Shown here: piece after piece, positions 9,127 through 23,939 of the stretch
Layout of the letters: each line of letters opens with the position of its first letter
Position numbering within the stretch: position 1 is the stretch's first letter
NCBI RefSeq assembly: GCF_013003915.1
Contig: NZ_JABAIV010000001.1
Span: forward strand, 186,001-250,000
Direction of reading: 5' to 3'
Length of the DNA stretch: 64,000 nucleotides
DNA from: Telluria aromaticivorans
Lineage (GTDB): Bacteria; Pseudomonadota; Gammaproteobacteria; Burkholderiales; Burkholderiaceae_D
The notes under the pieces: generated by a model
Told to the model about the DNA's origin: nothing
Database searches by the model: none
What the model saw: only the letters and a program-made list of their open reading frames with translations
Position numbers and translations under genes: made by a program

Positions 9127-11835
9127 TTAGAACCTGTAGCCAAGGCGGGCGTACCAGCGACGCCCCAACAGGTCGTAGGTCATGGTATCGGTATTGCCAT
9201 CCGTCCAGCTCTGGATGTACGGGGCACGCTTGTCGAACAGGTTATCGACGCCGAACGAAATCGCCATCGCCTGGTTGAATGCGTACTTCACGCTCGCGTT
9301 ATGGTAAGCAATGCTCGGTGCGCGCGCGCCGATATCGGTTGGCGCGGCATTGATGTCGTCAGCCTTGCCGATGTACTGGACGGTATAGGATCCGGACCAT
9401 GGGCCGTTGGACGTCGTCAGGGATGCCGTCGACCTCCACTTGGCGTAGCTGCCACGACCGCCCGTGATTTTGCCTCCATATTCGATGACCTCGCCACCGG
9501 GGAACGGTGTCACGTCGAACCGGTTCAGACGGGAGACGTCCGCGGTGAGGGAGGACGACCATCCGAAGAGGTTGAAATCAACCATTGCGCCGAAGTCCAG
9601 GCCCGCGACCTTTTGCTGTGCCGCGTTCTCCGGCTGCGACGACAGGAAGTTGATTTCGCCGGTACGTGGATCGCGAGTGAAGCTCGATGGCCCGCAGAAG
9701 ATATGCGCCAGGCCCGGCGAGTTGTAGCACACCGACAGTTTGGTCGAGCCTGGAACGGTCTCGATGGCGTTATCGATCTCGATATTGAAGTAGTCCAACG
9801 TCAGGGTCAGCGCCTTCGAAGGTGTCCACACCAAACCGACTGTGAAAGTATCCGCTTCTTCCGGCTTCAGGTTCTGGTTGCCGCCGCCTGTCGTCAAGAT
9901 CGACGGGCCGAATTGCCTGAATCCGACAGGAACGCCGGAAGCCTGGCAGTTCTTGTAAACCGCTGAATTCGGATCGAGCGTGTTCCAGTTGTTGCACGGG
10001 TCGGTCGTCGTCAGGTTACCCTCGGAAACGCCGCCGAAAAGCTCGGGGACGTTCGGGACACGGAATGCGGTCGACCGGTTTGCACGGGCCTTCAGCGCAG
10101 GAATCACCTGCCAGTCCAGGCCCAGCTTGTACGTGGCCTGGGAGCCGAACAGGCTGTAGTCGGAATAACGGGCTGCGGCATTCATGGTCAGCGACTGCAC
10201 AAACGGCAGCTTCGCCAGCAATGGAACAGACAGCTCGGCGAACACCTCGCGCGCGCTATATTCGCCGGCGATCGGATCCATGGCATTCGTGTTGGCCGCA
10301 CCTGAAACGATCAGGCTATCGGGGTCGCGCCACCCCTTCTCACGGCGGTACTCGAAGCCGGATGCAAAGCCAACCGGGCCGGCTGGCAGCGAAAACAGCT
10401 CGCCACTGATGCTCGCGTTGAAGCTCTTTTGATCGTTGCCGCCGTGATCACGTGTCGTGAAGTGAATATATTCCAGCACCGCCGGGCTCAAGTTCCCGTA
10501 CCCAAGGTAATTGCCGCAGGGAGCGGCAGTCGGGCTGGTTCCGCAGGTCGAAGCGTTGAGGGTTGCGTCAACGCGGTCGAGGTTGATGATATTCGTCATC
10601 CCGTCTACGCCAGTGTTCCGCCCCCAGTTAACGGACGCCGACCAATCCCATTTCTCGCCGATCGGGCCCTTCAGGCCAGCGACGATGCGGAAGGTGTTGG
10701 TCTCTTGGAAGAAGTTGCGTGGCCCTACCTCGGCAACCCGGCGCCGCTCAAGTGTCAGGTTTTGCCCGGTCGGGTTGGTCGGATGGTTTGCAGCAATTTC
10801 AATCGGGCGATACACGCCGATCGCTCCTGGCGTTGCCAGTTGCTCCGACTGCCGGTTGGTGAACATGAGTTCGCTGAACAGGTCCACCTTGTCGGTTAGG
10901 CGCATGTTGCCGAAGGCACTGACGCCGACGCGCTTGATTGGATTGACCGCGTTCAGGAACGGATTGCTGTTGTAGGCGTGCTTGGCCGCATTGTAAGTCT
11001 CGAAGCCCCGCGGGTTCCCGTTCGGATCCTGGTTGAAATTCACCCGCCTGCCGTCTGCCAGTCGGGCCCGCCCACCGATTGTCGACGAACTTCCAGAGCA
11101 GACCAGTTCACCCTCGTCTTCGAACAATGAGCAAGGTGCGCGCGAGGCCAGGTTAACCGGGCCGCTTTCCGAATAGTTCAGCGACGCCATCAGCGTTCCG
11201 CGTTCACTCTTGGTACCCCACACGAGATCCGCAGACTTTTCGTCGCCGTCGCCGCGCTCCGTCTTGCCATACCTGACAGAAGCTTCGACACCGTCGAACG
11301 CCTTCTTGGTGATGATGTTGACGACGCCGGCCACCGCGTCCGCGCCATAGATCGCCGATGCGCCGTCCTTCAGCACCTCAATGCGCTCGATCATCGCAAC
11401 GGGAATCATGTTCAGGTCGACCGAGCTGTTCGCGCCCGTGCCGCCCGACACGACGCGGCGTCCGTTTAGTAGAACCAGGGTGCGATCGATGCCGAGGCCA
11501 CGCAGGTTGACCTGGGTGGTTCCGTAGCCATTACTGGTCCAGTAAGCACTGGTCTGGTTTCCTGCCGTACCCGCAGACGACGGAAGCCGCTGAAGTAGCG
11601 TCTCAATCGAGATCGCGCCGGAACGCTGGATGGTATCCGCATCGATCACGGTAACGGGCCCGACGCCGGATAGCTGTTCCTGCCGCAAGTTGATCCGGCT
11701 GCCAGTAATCTGGACCCGTTCCATCCCGGTCGCCTGGGTGTTTTCGCTGGTAGCGGGCTGCTGTGCGTGGGCGCCTTGCTGCAGGACCAGCAGTGCGAGC
11801 GCGGCTGTCGTTCTTGGGACGTATTTGTGAACCAT
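9127..11835 (-). CDS. TonB-dependent outer-membrane receptor, iron/siderophore context
   Basis: Receptor of 902 residues. A signal peptide (about 1-24, ending AHAQ) is followed by a TonB-box-like region (MERVQITGSRI), a plug domain with VNLRGLGIDRTLVLLNGRR, and a 22-strand barrel that ends in the aromatic residue typical of outer-membrane proteins (YARLGYRF). It imports a ligand using energy from TonB-ExbBD. The downstream PepSY and reductase genes suggest a ferric-siderophore or similar ligand, although the plug also resembles broad-substrate receptors. I found no Fur-box-like sequence upstream. Confidence 0.9.
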   Translation of the reverse strand: MVHKYVPRTTAALALLVLQQGAHAQQPATSENTQATGMERVQITGSRINLRQEQLSGVGPVTVIDADTIQRSGAISIETLLQRLPSSAGTAGNQTSAYWTSNGYGTTQVNLRGLGIDRTLVLLNGRRVVSGGTGANSSVDLNMIPVAMIERIEVLKDGASAIYGADAVAGVVNIITKKAFDGVEASVRYGKTERGDGDEKSADLVWGTKSERGTLMASLNYSESGPVNLASRAPCSLFEDEGELVCSGSSSTIGGRARLADGRRVNFNQDPNGNPRGFETYNAAKHAYNSNPFLNAVNPIKRVGVSAFGNMRLTDKVDLFSELMFTNRQSEQLATPGAIGVYRPIEIAANHPTNPTGQNLTLERRRVAEVGPRNFFQETNTFRIVAGLKGPIGEKWDWSASVNWGRNTGVDGMTNIINLDRVDATLNASTCGTSPTAAPCGNYLGYGNLSPAVLEYIHFTTRDHGGNDQKSFNASISGELFSLPAGPVGFASGFEYRREKGWRDPDSLIVSGAANTNAMDPIAGEYSAREVFAELSVPLLAKLPFVQSLTMNAAARYSDYSLFGSQATYKLGLDWQVIPALKARANRSTAFRVPNVPELFGGVSEGNLTTTDPCNNWNTLDPNSAVYKNCQASGVPVGFRQFGPSILTTGGGNQNLKPEEADTFTVGLVWTPSKALTLTLDYFNIEIDNAIETVPGSTKLSVCYNSPGLAHIFCGPSSFTRDPRTGEINFLSSQPENAAQQKVAGLDFGAMVDFNLFGWSSSLTADVSRLNRFDVTPFPGGEVIEYGGKITGGRGSYAKWRSTASLTTSNGPWSGSYTVQYIGKADDINAAPTDIGARAPSIAYHNASVKYAFNQAMAISFGVDNLFDKRAPYIQSWTDGNTDTMTYDLLGRRWYARLGYRF

Positions 11836-12294
11836 TTACCCTCCAGTTTTTTTTATGAAGCTAGGGACTGTGCGACCGGCAGACTCATCACGGTACATAG
11901 CGGGGAAACAAATCTTGCATTGCTTGTCTATACAATTTGCAGTGCTTTCAATTTAGCGGGATTTTCTTTCATTGGCAATAAACATCTATTTTTACAACAC
12001 ATGACCATATAAAGTTTAGGAGCGAGCGAAAACGCCAACGCAAATTCACATTAGCGCTATCAAGGCTTTCTGCAAAACCTACTCTTAAGTCGTCCCGTTG
12101 ATACTCAGCAGGTGATGATGGACGCGGAAACGCCCGCCCCTACAGTGGAGAGCCACAGGGACACGACTCAGTTGTGAGATCTGATTTGTGTGAACGCCTG
12201 CCTGGCCGGACGACTATTCGTACAAGCTCAAGCGCAGGCACGAGACGGTCTCCCGGCAATCAGGAACGCATCGCCGGCGCTAGCCACAAAAGGA
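11836..12294. other. Intergenic region upstream of the TonB receptor
   Basis: No gene was identified in these 459 bp. The part next to the receptor start is AT-rich and should hold its promoter. A small dyad TTGT-CTAT-ACAA lies at 11924-11935. Nothing recognisable was found in 12020-12294. Confidence 0.4.
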
Positions 12295-12738
12295 TTACGC
12301 CGCGATTGACATCGCAGTGCGTGGAGGTCGTTCGATCCGGGCGGGAACGTGCCCGGTAATTGAAGAGGAGGAAAATTGCAGGGCAGTGCTGACGGCTTCT
12401 TCGACCGCGGTCACGGCCATCACAGGTGGTGGCGCAAAGGCACCGATGGAGCAGCTTGCACAGGTGCCACAACCGGAACGCGCGTGCGAGCCGTCATCGT
12501 CGCAGTCTTGATCCGGCGATGGGGCGCTCTGCACCGGAGCTGCAGCGTGCTCGTGCCCACCATCGTGTGCAGCTACGCTATCTATCCGTTCCAACTGCAT
12601 CGCGTCGGGTGCGTTGGCTTCGACAGTGAGCAGCTGATGCACCATACCGCACTCGACCCTCGCTACTCCCGCGATGCTCTGCAACGGCAGGGAAACGAAA
12701 AGAAGGCACAACAAAAAAGATCGTAGCCTAGAGCGCAT
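12295..12738 (-). CDS. Secreted His/Cys-rich small protein, unknown function
   Basis: I do not recognise this 147-residue protein with confidence. The ATG at 12738 gives a clear signal peptide (MRSRLRSFLLCLLFVSLPLQ), whereas the longer open frame to 12855 does not. The mature part has a histidine-rich stretch (HDGGHEHAA), an acidic CDDDG segment and a cysteine cluster (SGCGTCASC) followed by a hydrophobic stretch. These could bind metal, and similar short exported proteins occur near metal-resistance genes and among DUF2946-like proteins. Location and metal binding are inferred from sequence only. Confidence 0.5.
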   Translation of the reverse strand: MRSRLRSFLLCLLFVSLPLQSIAGVARVECGMVHQLLTVEANAPDAMQLERIDSVAAHDGGHEHAAAPVQSAPSPDQDCDDDGSHARSGCGTCASCSIGAFAPPPVMAVTAVEEAVSTALQFSSSSITGHVPARIERPPRTAMSIAA

Positions 12739-13154
12739 ATGGTCAATGTAGCATGCTCTTGGGGAAGAGTGCACGCATTTCATAATGCCAGTACGTCCGT
12801 TTCGAATCGGTCGGATGCTACCTCCAGCCACGACCTTATCAACGGGAGCGTACAAGACTCGCGTCTTCGAGACCCGAAGATTAAACTAGCGCAGGCTTAT
12901 GGCTGGAATGGCATTGACACCGTAAACTTCAGCCCGATGCGACGCTCCTTCCCATCACTGTTCCACTACTTTGCGCTGGTCCTTGGCGCCACCTGCCGCG
13001 CATAATCGGCGGCTAGCCGCTGCAAACTGGCATGATTTCTTGTCAATTGTGAGTTTTGTTGAATTTCGCTGCCACTCCCGGGTGCTATGCTCGCGACCTT
13101 TCGTGGCCGGCATACCGCCGGTACGCAGCTGAAACCGCAGTCGAAACCGACCGA
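12739..13154. other. Intergenic region between divergent genes
   Basis: No convincing gene was found. The sequence should contain the promoters of the divergent neighbours (minus strand 12738, plus strand 13155). Short open frames here lack ribosome-binding sites and familiar motifs. Confidence 0.4.
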
Positions 13155-13520
13155 ATGACACCCAAGAACACCCTGTGGGCGCTGCTGGCGCTCATGCTGG
13201 CCAGCGGCATGGCCAAAGCCCTGTACGCCGCCGCCCATATGCAGATGCCGGCCTGGTGGATCCTCCTCACCGCCTTCCTGCTGAACTTCCTGCCGTATTA
13301 CTGGTACCGCCAGGACAGCGAGGCGCGCATGTTCCGTCGCTCGCGCTGGATGAACACCTTCGTGGTCGGCATCGGTCCGGTCGGCATACCCGTCTACCTG
13401 TTCCGCAGCCGCGAAAAAGGCAGGCGCCTGCGCTCGCTGGCGCGGATGTCCGGCTTCGTGCTGGCCATGATGGGTGCGACCATCGTTGGCGCGATTGCCT
13501 TCTTCGTGATGCCCGGCTGA
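13155..13520 (+). CDS. Small membrane protein, unknown function
   Basis: Protein of 121 residues with about three hydrophobic helices (near residues 5-25, 35-50 and 95-118) and a central basic region. The open frame extends upstream to 13056, but the ATG at 13155 begins directly before the first helix and fits a membrane protein better. It precedes the retropepsin-like gene by about 100 bp on the same strand. No family was recognised. Confidence 0.6.
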   Translation: MTPKNTLWALLALMLASGMAKALYAAAHMQMPAWWILLTAFLLNFLPYYWYRQDSEARMFRRSRWMNTFVVGIGPVGIPVYLFRSREKGRRLRSLARMSGFVLAMMGATIVGAIAFFVMPG

Positions 13521-13621
13521 CGGGACCGGACGCCTCTTATGTGAAGCGGGTAATTTTCTCGCAAGCCTTACCGGGGCGCCAGCCGTCGCTACAATCCCTG
13601 CACCTCTACCATCGGATCGCC

Positions 13622-14587
13622 ATGAACACACCTCTACCCGCCCGTGTCGCCCGCCGCCCTGGTTTTGCCATGCTCGCCGCCCTCCTCCTGCCTGCGGCGG
13701 TATCGGCCCAGGCCTTGCCGGCCGGCTGCGACATCGGGCCGGTAGCCACGCTGCCGCTCAGCTTCCGCGGCGACAGCGTGCCGATTGCCGAAGCGCGCAT
13801 CAACGGCAAGCCGGTGCCCGCGCTGGTCGACACCGGAGGCCAGCATGCGACCTTGCTGGACAAGGCCACGCTGGAAAGCGCGGGCATCAAGGTGATCAGC
13901 TCCGAGACCAATTACGCGGGCGTCTATGTGCTGAACGCCCTGATCGAGCATATCGCCATCGGTCCGACCGAGTTCAAGAAGTCCTGGTTCGCGGTCGACG
14001 ACCTGGCAAAAGAAGAAGTGGGCGCCAGGATCGGCGCCAACTACCTGTTCCGTACCGACGTCGAGTTCGCACTGCAAGACCGCTACCTGAAGTTCTACAA
14101 GCCGAGCGGCTGCCTGCGCGCCCCGCTGGCCTACTGGGACAAGACGGCGCCATCGGTGTCCTTCCGGATCCACCCGCAGAAAAAAGACCTGCGGCCCTTC
14201 TTCACAGTGCGGATCAACGGCGCGGACGTCAGTGCTGTCATCTCGACCACCACCGAGCACTCCTACCTGGACCTGTTCACGGCCAAGCGCATGGGACTCA
14301 CCCCGGACTCGCCTGGCGCCGTCCGTGGCGGATCGGGCCTGAAATGGAACGACCGCGACCAGGCGTTCTGGACGGTGCCGTTGCCGCAGTTGTCGATCGG
14401 CGCCCTGCAGGTGAAGGACTTCAGCCTGCGCCTGGTGAACATGGAGCGCTCCGGTGAAATGCTGGTGCTGGGCACCGACTTCCTGAAGCGCCACCGCATC
14501 TATGTCGCCATGAGCCAGAACCGGATTTATTTCAGCCCGGTGACCGCGCCGGCGCCGGACGCACAGGCCGCAACGGCCGCACCCTGA
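13622..14587 (+). CDS. Secreted retropepsin-like aspartic protease family protein
   Basis: Exported protein of 321 residues. An N-terminal signal peptide (about 1-30) precedes two repeats of the aspartic-protease half-fold. The first half has the catalytic-type motif ALVDTGG (D70-T-G). The matching place in the second half reads AVISTTTEHS, so the second Asp-Thr-Gly is lost. A single active Asp could still work in a homodimer, as retropepsins do, or the protein may only bind peptide. The frame runs far upstream without a start that matches the signal peptide, so ATG 13622 was chosen. Confidence 0.68.
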   Translation: MNTPLPARVARRPGFAMLAALLLPAAVSAQALPAGCDIGPVATLPLSFRGDSVPIAEARINGKPVPALVDTGGQHATLLDKATLESAGIKVISSETNYAGVYVLNALIEHIAIGPTEFKKSWFAVDDLAKEEVGARIGANYLFRTDVEFALQDRYLKFYKPSGCLRAPLAYWDKTAPSVSFRIHPQKKDLRPFFTVRINGADVSAVISTTTEHSYLDLFTAKRMGLTPDSPGAVRGGSGLKWNDRDQAFWTVPLPQLSIGALQVKDFSLRLVNMERSGEMLVLGTDFLKRHRIYVAMSQNRIYFSPVTAPAPDAQAATAAP

Positions 14588-14663
14588 ATGCCGGGTGGGC
14601 TGCAGCTTCGATAGAAAGGCGCCGCGGCGCCCAATGCCGTTCACGCACGAGCCGTTAACTACC

Positions 14664-15082
14664 CGTAGGGTGGGCAAATTCTTTGCCCACGCGTTCAAAT
14701 CACATTTCTGCAGCCTGCGCGCCGGTTTGTATTGCAACTATCACCACGCGGACATTTGTCATCCCGGGCATTGCCCGGAACTTCCCCGGCAACCTTACGC
14801 TTATCTGAACAGCATTAGCGATAGTTGCAATATGAGCCGGCGCACGGACTGCAGCACCGTCGTTTGAACGCGTGGGCAAGGTAATTCAGGCCAGTGGCCA
14901 AATGCCGGTCAATTAGTCAAAATCGTAGGGTGGGCGGCTTGTAATCTGGTCCACCGGACCAGATTACCCCACGCGGTGATAGTTGCAGTATGAGCCGGCG
15001 CGCAGGCTGCAGCACCGTCGTTTGAACGCGTGGGCAAGGTAATTCAGGGCAATGCCCTGAATTACGAATTGCCCACCCTACG
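14664..15082. repeat. Cluster of three related palindromic repeats (REP/MITE-like)
   Basis: Copies at 14820-14890 and 14978-15048 are direct repeats of 71 bp differing at four positions. An inverted, somewhat diverged copy runs from about 14751 back to 14664 and shares GATAGTTGCAATA, CCGGCGCGCAGGCTGCAG and TTTGAACGCGTGGGCAA. Copies end in or near CGTAGGGTGGGC (14664, 14924) or its complement GCCCACCCTACG (15071-15082). Internal hairpins include GTGGGCAAATTCTTTGCCCAC. The same 12-mer core appears at 35784. No coding potential was seen; these look like non-autonomous dispersed elements. Confidence 0.7.
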
Positions 15083-15208
15083 AGCACCTGGCGGCTCTTA
15101 AGTGATCGGCACTACCCTGCCGCGCAGGCTCGCGCCGCCATTCCGGCTTAGCCGGTAAGCTATTCCCATCGCGGCGTGCAAGCGCCGCCAAACCCTATGG
15201 AGAACAAC

Positions 15209-15313
15209 ATGCGCAAGATGATCATGATGGCAATTGCAGGCTTCCTCTGGAAGAAATTCGGCGGCAAATCGATGAAGCGTCCGGGCTACCCACGGAATAG
15301 CCGCGGCTTCTAA
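15209..15313 (+). CDS. Very small basic protein, 34 residues
   Basis: A short open frame starts at an ATG placed seven bases after a good Shine-Dalgarno (GGAG at 15200-15203) and ends at TAA 15311-15313. The product begins with a methionine-rich hydrophobic stretch (MRKMIMMAIAGFLW) and ends in a basic, glycine-rich tail. It sits alone between the repeat cluster and aroP. Function is unknown; the strong start site is the main evidence that it is real. Confidence 0.5.
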   Translation: MRKMIMMAIAGFLWKKFGGKSMKRPGYPRNSRGF

Positions 15314-15421
15314 GCGTCACACCGGACGGCACGGCCAAGGTTTTCGCCCGCCGCGCCGTCCTTGCAGTAGAATCGCTGGCTTTAAGGCAACTGTTTGCCT
15401 TCGACACCTTGAGGTCCAGCG

Positions 15422-16804
15422 ATGAACGAGCCCCAGCACCTACCGAGTAACGAGCTCAAGCGCGGGCTCAAGAACCGCCACATCCAGCTGATCGCCCTCG
15501 GCGGCGCCATCGGCACCGGACTCTTCCTGGGCGTTGCCCAGACCATCCAGATGGCAGGCCCTTCGGCGCTGCTGGGCTATGCCTTCGCCGGCCTGATCGC
15601 CTTCCTTATCATGCGCCAGATGGGCGAGATGATCGTCGATGAACCGGTCGCCGGCTCCTTCGGCTATTTCGCCACCAAATACGGTAGCCCGGTGGCCGGC
15701 TTCATGTCGGGCTGGAACTACTGGGTCATGTACATCCTGGTCAGCATGGCCGAACTGTCGGCGCTCGGCATCTATGTCCAGTACTGGTTCCCCGAGATTC
15801 CCACCTGGATGTCGGCGCTCGGCTTTTTTGTGCTCGTCAACCTGCTCAGCCTGATGAACGTGAAGGCCTTCGGCGAGCTCGAATTCTGGTTCTCGATCAT
15901 CAAGGTGGCGGCCGTGGTCGGCATGATCGTGTTCGGCTGCTACCTTCTCATCAGCGACACGGCCGGCCCGCAGGCCGGCGTCTCGAACCTGTGGCGCCAC
16001 GGCGGCTTCTTCCCGAGCGGCTTCGCCGGGCTGGCGCTGTCGATGGCGGTGATCATGTTCTCGTTCGGCGGCCTGGAAATGATCGGCATCACCGCCGCCG
16101 AGGCCGACAATCCAGGCCGCACCATCCCGCGCGCCATCAACCAGGCCATCTGGCGCATCGCCATCTTCTATGTCGGCGCGCTGGCCGTGCTGCTGATGCT
16201 GTATCCATGGACCAAGGTCGCCCTCGGCGGCAGCCCCTTCGTGCTGATCTTCGCCGCGCTCGACAGCAATGTGGTCGCCAATATCCTCAACCTGGTGGTG
16301 CTGACGGCCGCACTGTCGGTATACAACGGCTGCGTGTATGCCAATAGCCGCATGCTGTTCGGCCTGGCCGAACAGGGCAATGCGCCGCGCGCCCTGCTGC
16401 GGGTCGACCGCCGCGGCGTGCCGCTGGCGGCGCTGGCGGTGTCTGCAGTTGCCACCGGCATCTGCATCTGCATCAACTACTTCCTGCCGCGCGAAGCCTT
16501 CGGCATGCTGATGGGCCTGGCCGTGGCCGCCCTGGTCATCAACTGGGGCATGATCTGCTGGAGCCACCTGCGCTTCCGCCGCTACAAGGAAAGCACCGGC
16601 CAGGCCACCGCTTTCCGCAGTCCGCTGTTCCCGCTGACCAATTACCTCTGCCTGGCCTTCCTGGCCGGCATCGTGGTAGTGATGTACCTGACCCCTGGCC
16701 TGCAGGTGTCGGTGTTCATGATCCCGGCATGGCTGCTGCTGCTCGGCCTTGGGTATTGGCTGCGCCAGCGTCGTGCCGGGATGGCGCGTACCGCGCCTGT
16801 CTGA
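15422..16804 (+). CDS. aroP: Aromatic amino acid permease, AroP/PheP type
   Basis: Inner-membrane transporter of 460 residues from the amino acid-polyamine-organocation family with about 12 helices. The N-terminal stretch LKRGLKNRHIQLIALGG and the following GTGLFLG match the AroP/PheP group closely, as do EPVAGSF, FGGLEMIGITAAEADNP and SVYNGCVYANSRMLFGLA. It imports phenylalanine, tyrosine or tryptophan with protons; the precise preference cannot be read from sequence. It stands alone, ending 6 bp before the convergent EAL gene. Confidence 0.85.
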   Translation: MNEPQHLPSNELKRGLKNRHIQLIALGGAIGTGLFLGVAQTIQMAGPSALLGYAFAGLIAFLIMRQMGEMIVDEPVAGSFGYFATKYGSPVAGFMSGWNYWVMYILVSMAELSALGIYVQYWFPEIPTWMSALGFFVLVNLLSLMNVKAFGELEFWFSIIKVAAVVGMIVFGCYLLISDTAGPQAGVSNLWRHGGFFPSGFAGLALSMAVIMFSFGGLEMIGITAAEADNPGRTIPRAINQAIWRIAIFYVGALAVLLMLYPWTKVALGGSPFVLIFAALDSNVVANILNLVVLTAALSVYNGCVYANSRMLFGLAEQGNAPRALLRVDRRGVPLAALAVSAVATGICICINYFLPREAFGMLMGLAVAALVINWGMICWSHLRFRRYKESTGQATAFRSPLFPLTNYLCLAFLAGIVVVMYLTPGLQVSVFMIPAWLLLLGLGYWLRQRRAGMARTAPV

Positions 16805-16810
16805 CCCGCC

Positions 16811-20916
<4,106 letters not shown>

Positions 20917-20918
20917 AC

Positions 20919-22259
20919 ATGGGCATTCACGTTATCAAGATGCCGGACCTCGGTGAAGGCATTGCGGAAGTCGAAGTCGTGGCCTGGCACGTCCAGCCCG
21001 GCGACACCGTCAAGGAAGACCAGGTGCTGGCCGACGTCATGACCGACAAGGCGACGGTCGAGATCCCGTCGCCGGTGGCGGGCACCATCACTAGCCTGGG
21101 CGGCGCGATCGGCCAGGCGATGGCAGTCGGCGCAGAGCTGATCCGCCTCGAAGTGGCGGGTGCCGGTAACTACTCCGGGGACAAGGCGAAGCAGGAGCCG
21201 GTGAAGTCGGCGGCGTCGAAAGCGCCGGCCGAAGAAGTCGGCGAGCCACAGCTGGAAGCGGTCGCGCAGGCGGAAGCATCCGCACCTGCTGCGCGTGCAC
21301 CAGCCGCTGCTGCTGCACCGGCGCAGCAGAAACCGCAGCAGAAGGCGCACCAGCACGCCCCAAGCATGCGCGCCGAAGGCGACAAGCCCCATGCCGCACC
21401 GGCCGTGCGCCAGCGCGCCTGGGACCTCGGGATCGAACTGCAGTTCGTGCACGGCAGCGGCCCGGCCGGCCGCATCACCCACGCCGACCTCGACGAACAC
21501 GTGGCGGGACGGCGCCAGGGCGGCAATGGCGGCGGCAGCGACAACCGCTATGCGATGCTGGAGGGCGAACACGCCACGCCGATCATCGGCCTGCGCCGCA
21601 AGATCGCCGAGAAAATGCAGGAAGCCAAGCGCCAGATCCCGCACTTCACCTATGTAGAAGAAATCGACGTCACCGAGCTGGAACTGCTGCGCGCCCAGCT
21701 CAACGCACGCTATGGAGCAGATCGCGGCAAGCTCACCCTGCTGCCGCTGGTGATGCGCGCCGTGGTGCTGTCGATCCGCGCCTTCCCGATGATGAATGCG
21801 CGCTACGACGACGAAGCCAACCTGCTCACCCGCTACGACCCGGTCCACCTGGGTATCGCGACCCAGACCGAGGCCGGGCTGATGGTGCCGGTGGTGCGCC
21901 ATGCCGAAGCACGCGATCCCTGGGCCAGTTCGGCGGAAGTCGCCCGCCTTGCCGATGCGGCCCGCACCGGCAAGGCCACGCGCGACGAGCTGACCGGCTC
22001 GACCATCACCATCACCAGCCTGGGTCCATTGGGCGGCATCGTCACCACCCCGGTCATCAACCGGCCGGAAGTGGCGATCATCGGCACCAACCGCATCGTC
22101 GACCGTCCGGTGATCCGCGACGGCGCCATGGTCGCGCGCAAGATGATGAATTTGTCGTCTTCGTTCGACCATCGCGTGATCGACGGCCAGGTGGCGGCGA
22201 AGTTCGTGCAGGCCATCCGCGGCTATCTCGAAACCCCGGCCACCATCTTCGTGGAGTAA
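20919..22259 (+). CDS. bkdB: Branched-chain 2-oxoacid dehydrogenase E2 acyltransferase
   Basis: Core subunit of 446 residues that transfers the branched acyl group from lipoamide to CoA. It has one lipoyl domain (about 1-80, with the lipoylated lysine K44 in DKA), an Ala/Pro-rich linker, a peripheral subunit-binding domain (about 150-195) and a catalytic domain ending with the active-site motif DHRVIDG. ATG 20919 lies 2 bp after the bkdA2 stop; the upstream-open frame lacks homology. Confidence 0.95.
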   Translation: MGIHVIKMPDLGEGIAEVEVVAWHVQPGDTVKEDQVLADVMTDKATVEIPSPVAGTITSLGGAIGQAMAVGAELIRLEVAGAGNYSGDKAKQEPVKSAASKAPAEEVGEPQLEAVAQAEASAPAARAPAAAAAPAQQKPQQKAHQHAPSMRAEGDKPHAAPAVRQRAWDLGIELQFVHGSGPAGRITHADLDEHVAGRRQGGNGGGSDNRYAMLEGEHATPIIGLRRKIAEKMQEAKRQIPHFTYVEEIDVTELELLRAQLNARYGADRGKLTLLPLVMRAVVLSIRAFPMMNARYDDEANLLTRYDPVHLGIATQTEAGLMVPVVRHAEARDPWASSAEVARLADAARTGKATRDELTGSTITITSLGPLGGIVTTPVINRPEVAIIGTNRIVDRPVIRDGAMVARKMMNLSSSFDHRVIDGQVAAKFVQAIRGYLETPATIFVE

Positions 22260-22266
22260 GGAAGGC

Positions 22267-23679
<1,413 letters not shown>

Positions 23680-23688
23680 CGTTCCTCC

Positions 23689-23725
23689 GCTGCCGTCCGT
23701 CCGGGCGGCAGCATTTCCTTTTTCC
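23689..23725 (+). terminator. Rho-independent terminator of bkd operon
   Basis: GCTGCCG (23689-23695) pairs with CGGCAGC (23706-23712), followed by a T-rich tract (ATTTCCTTTTTCC). It lies 9 bp after the lpdV stop. Confidence 0.6.
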
Positions 23726-23861
23726 TCGTCCGCCAACCCGGCAGGCCTCCCACGTCGCCCCCGCAATTCGAATTCGGCATTTCGCCTTTGAAGCCTTATG
23801 TCATATGCATAAATCGGCTTTTCTCAAAAGATTATTGCACCACACGATAGAATTGCCGAAT

Positions 23862-23914
23862 TTGCGAACGCGGCGCGCGTGTGCAATAATCGCGCCCCTT
23901 GCGAAGTTCGCAAG
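23862..23914 (+). promoter_or_regulatory. Promoter and 5'-UTR hairpin of the outer-membrane barrel gene
   Basis: TTGCGA (23862-23867), a 17-bp spacer and AATAAT (23885-23890) fit a sigma-70 promoter. Just downstream, CTTGCGAA-G-TTCGCAAG (23898-23914) is a perfect inverted repeat in the probable leader and may stabilise the transcript or bind a regulator. Confidence 0.45.
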
Positions 23915-23939
23915 ATAAAAACAGAAAAGGTTCTACATT

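Noticed and set aside
11836-12014. Expected Fur box upstream of the first TonB receptor
   Set aside because: No GATAATGATAATCATTATC-like sequence was seen. The only dyad (TTGT-CTAT-ACAA, 11924-11935) is short and has no adjacent regulator to support it.
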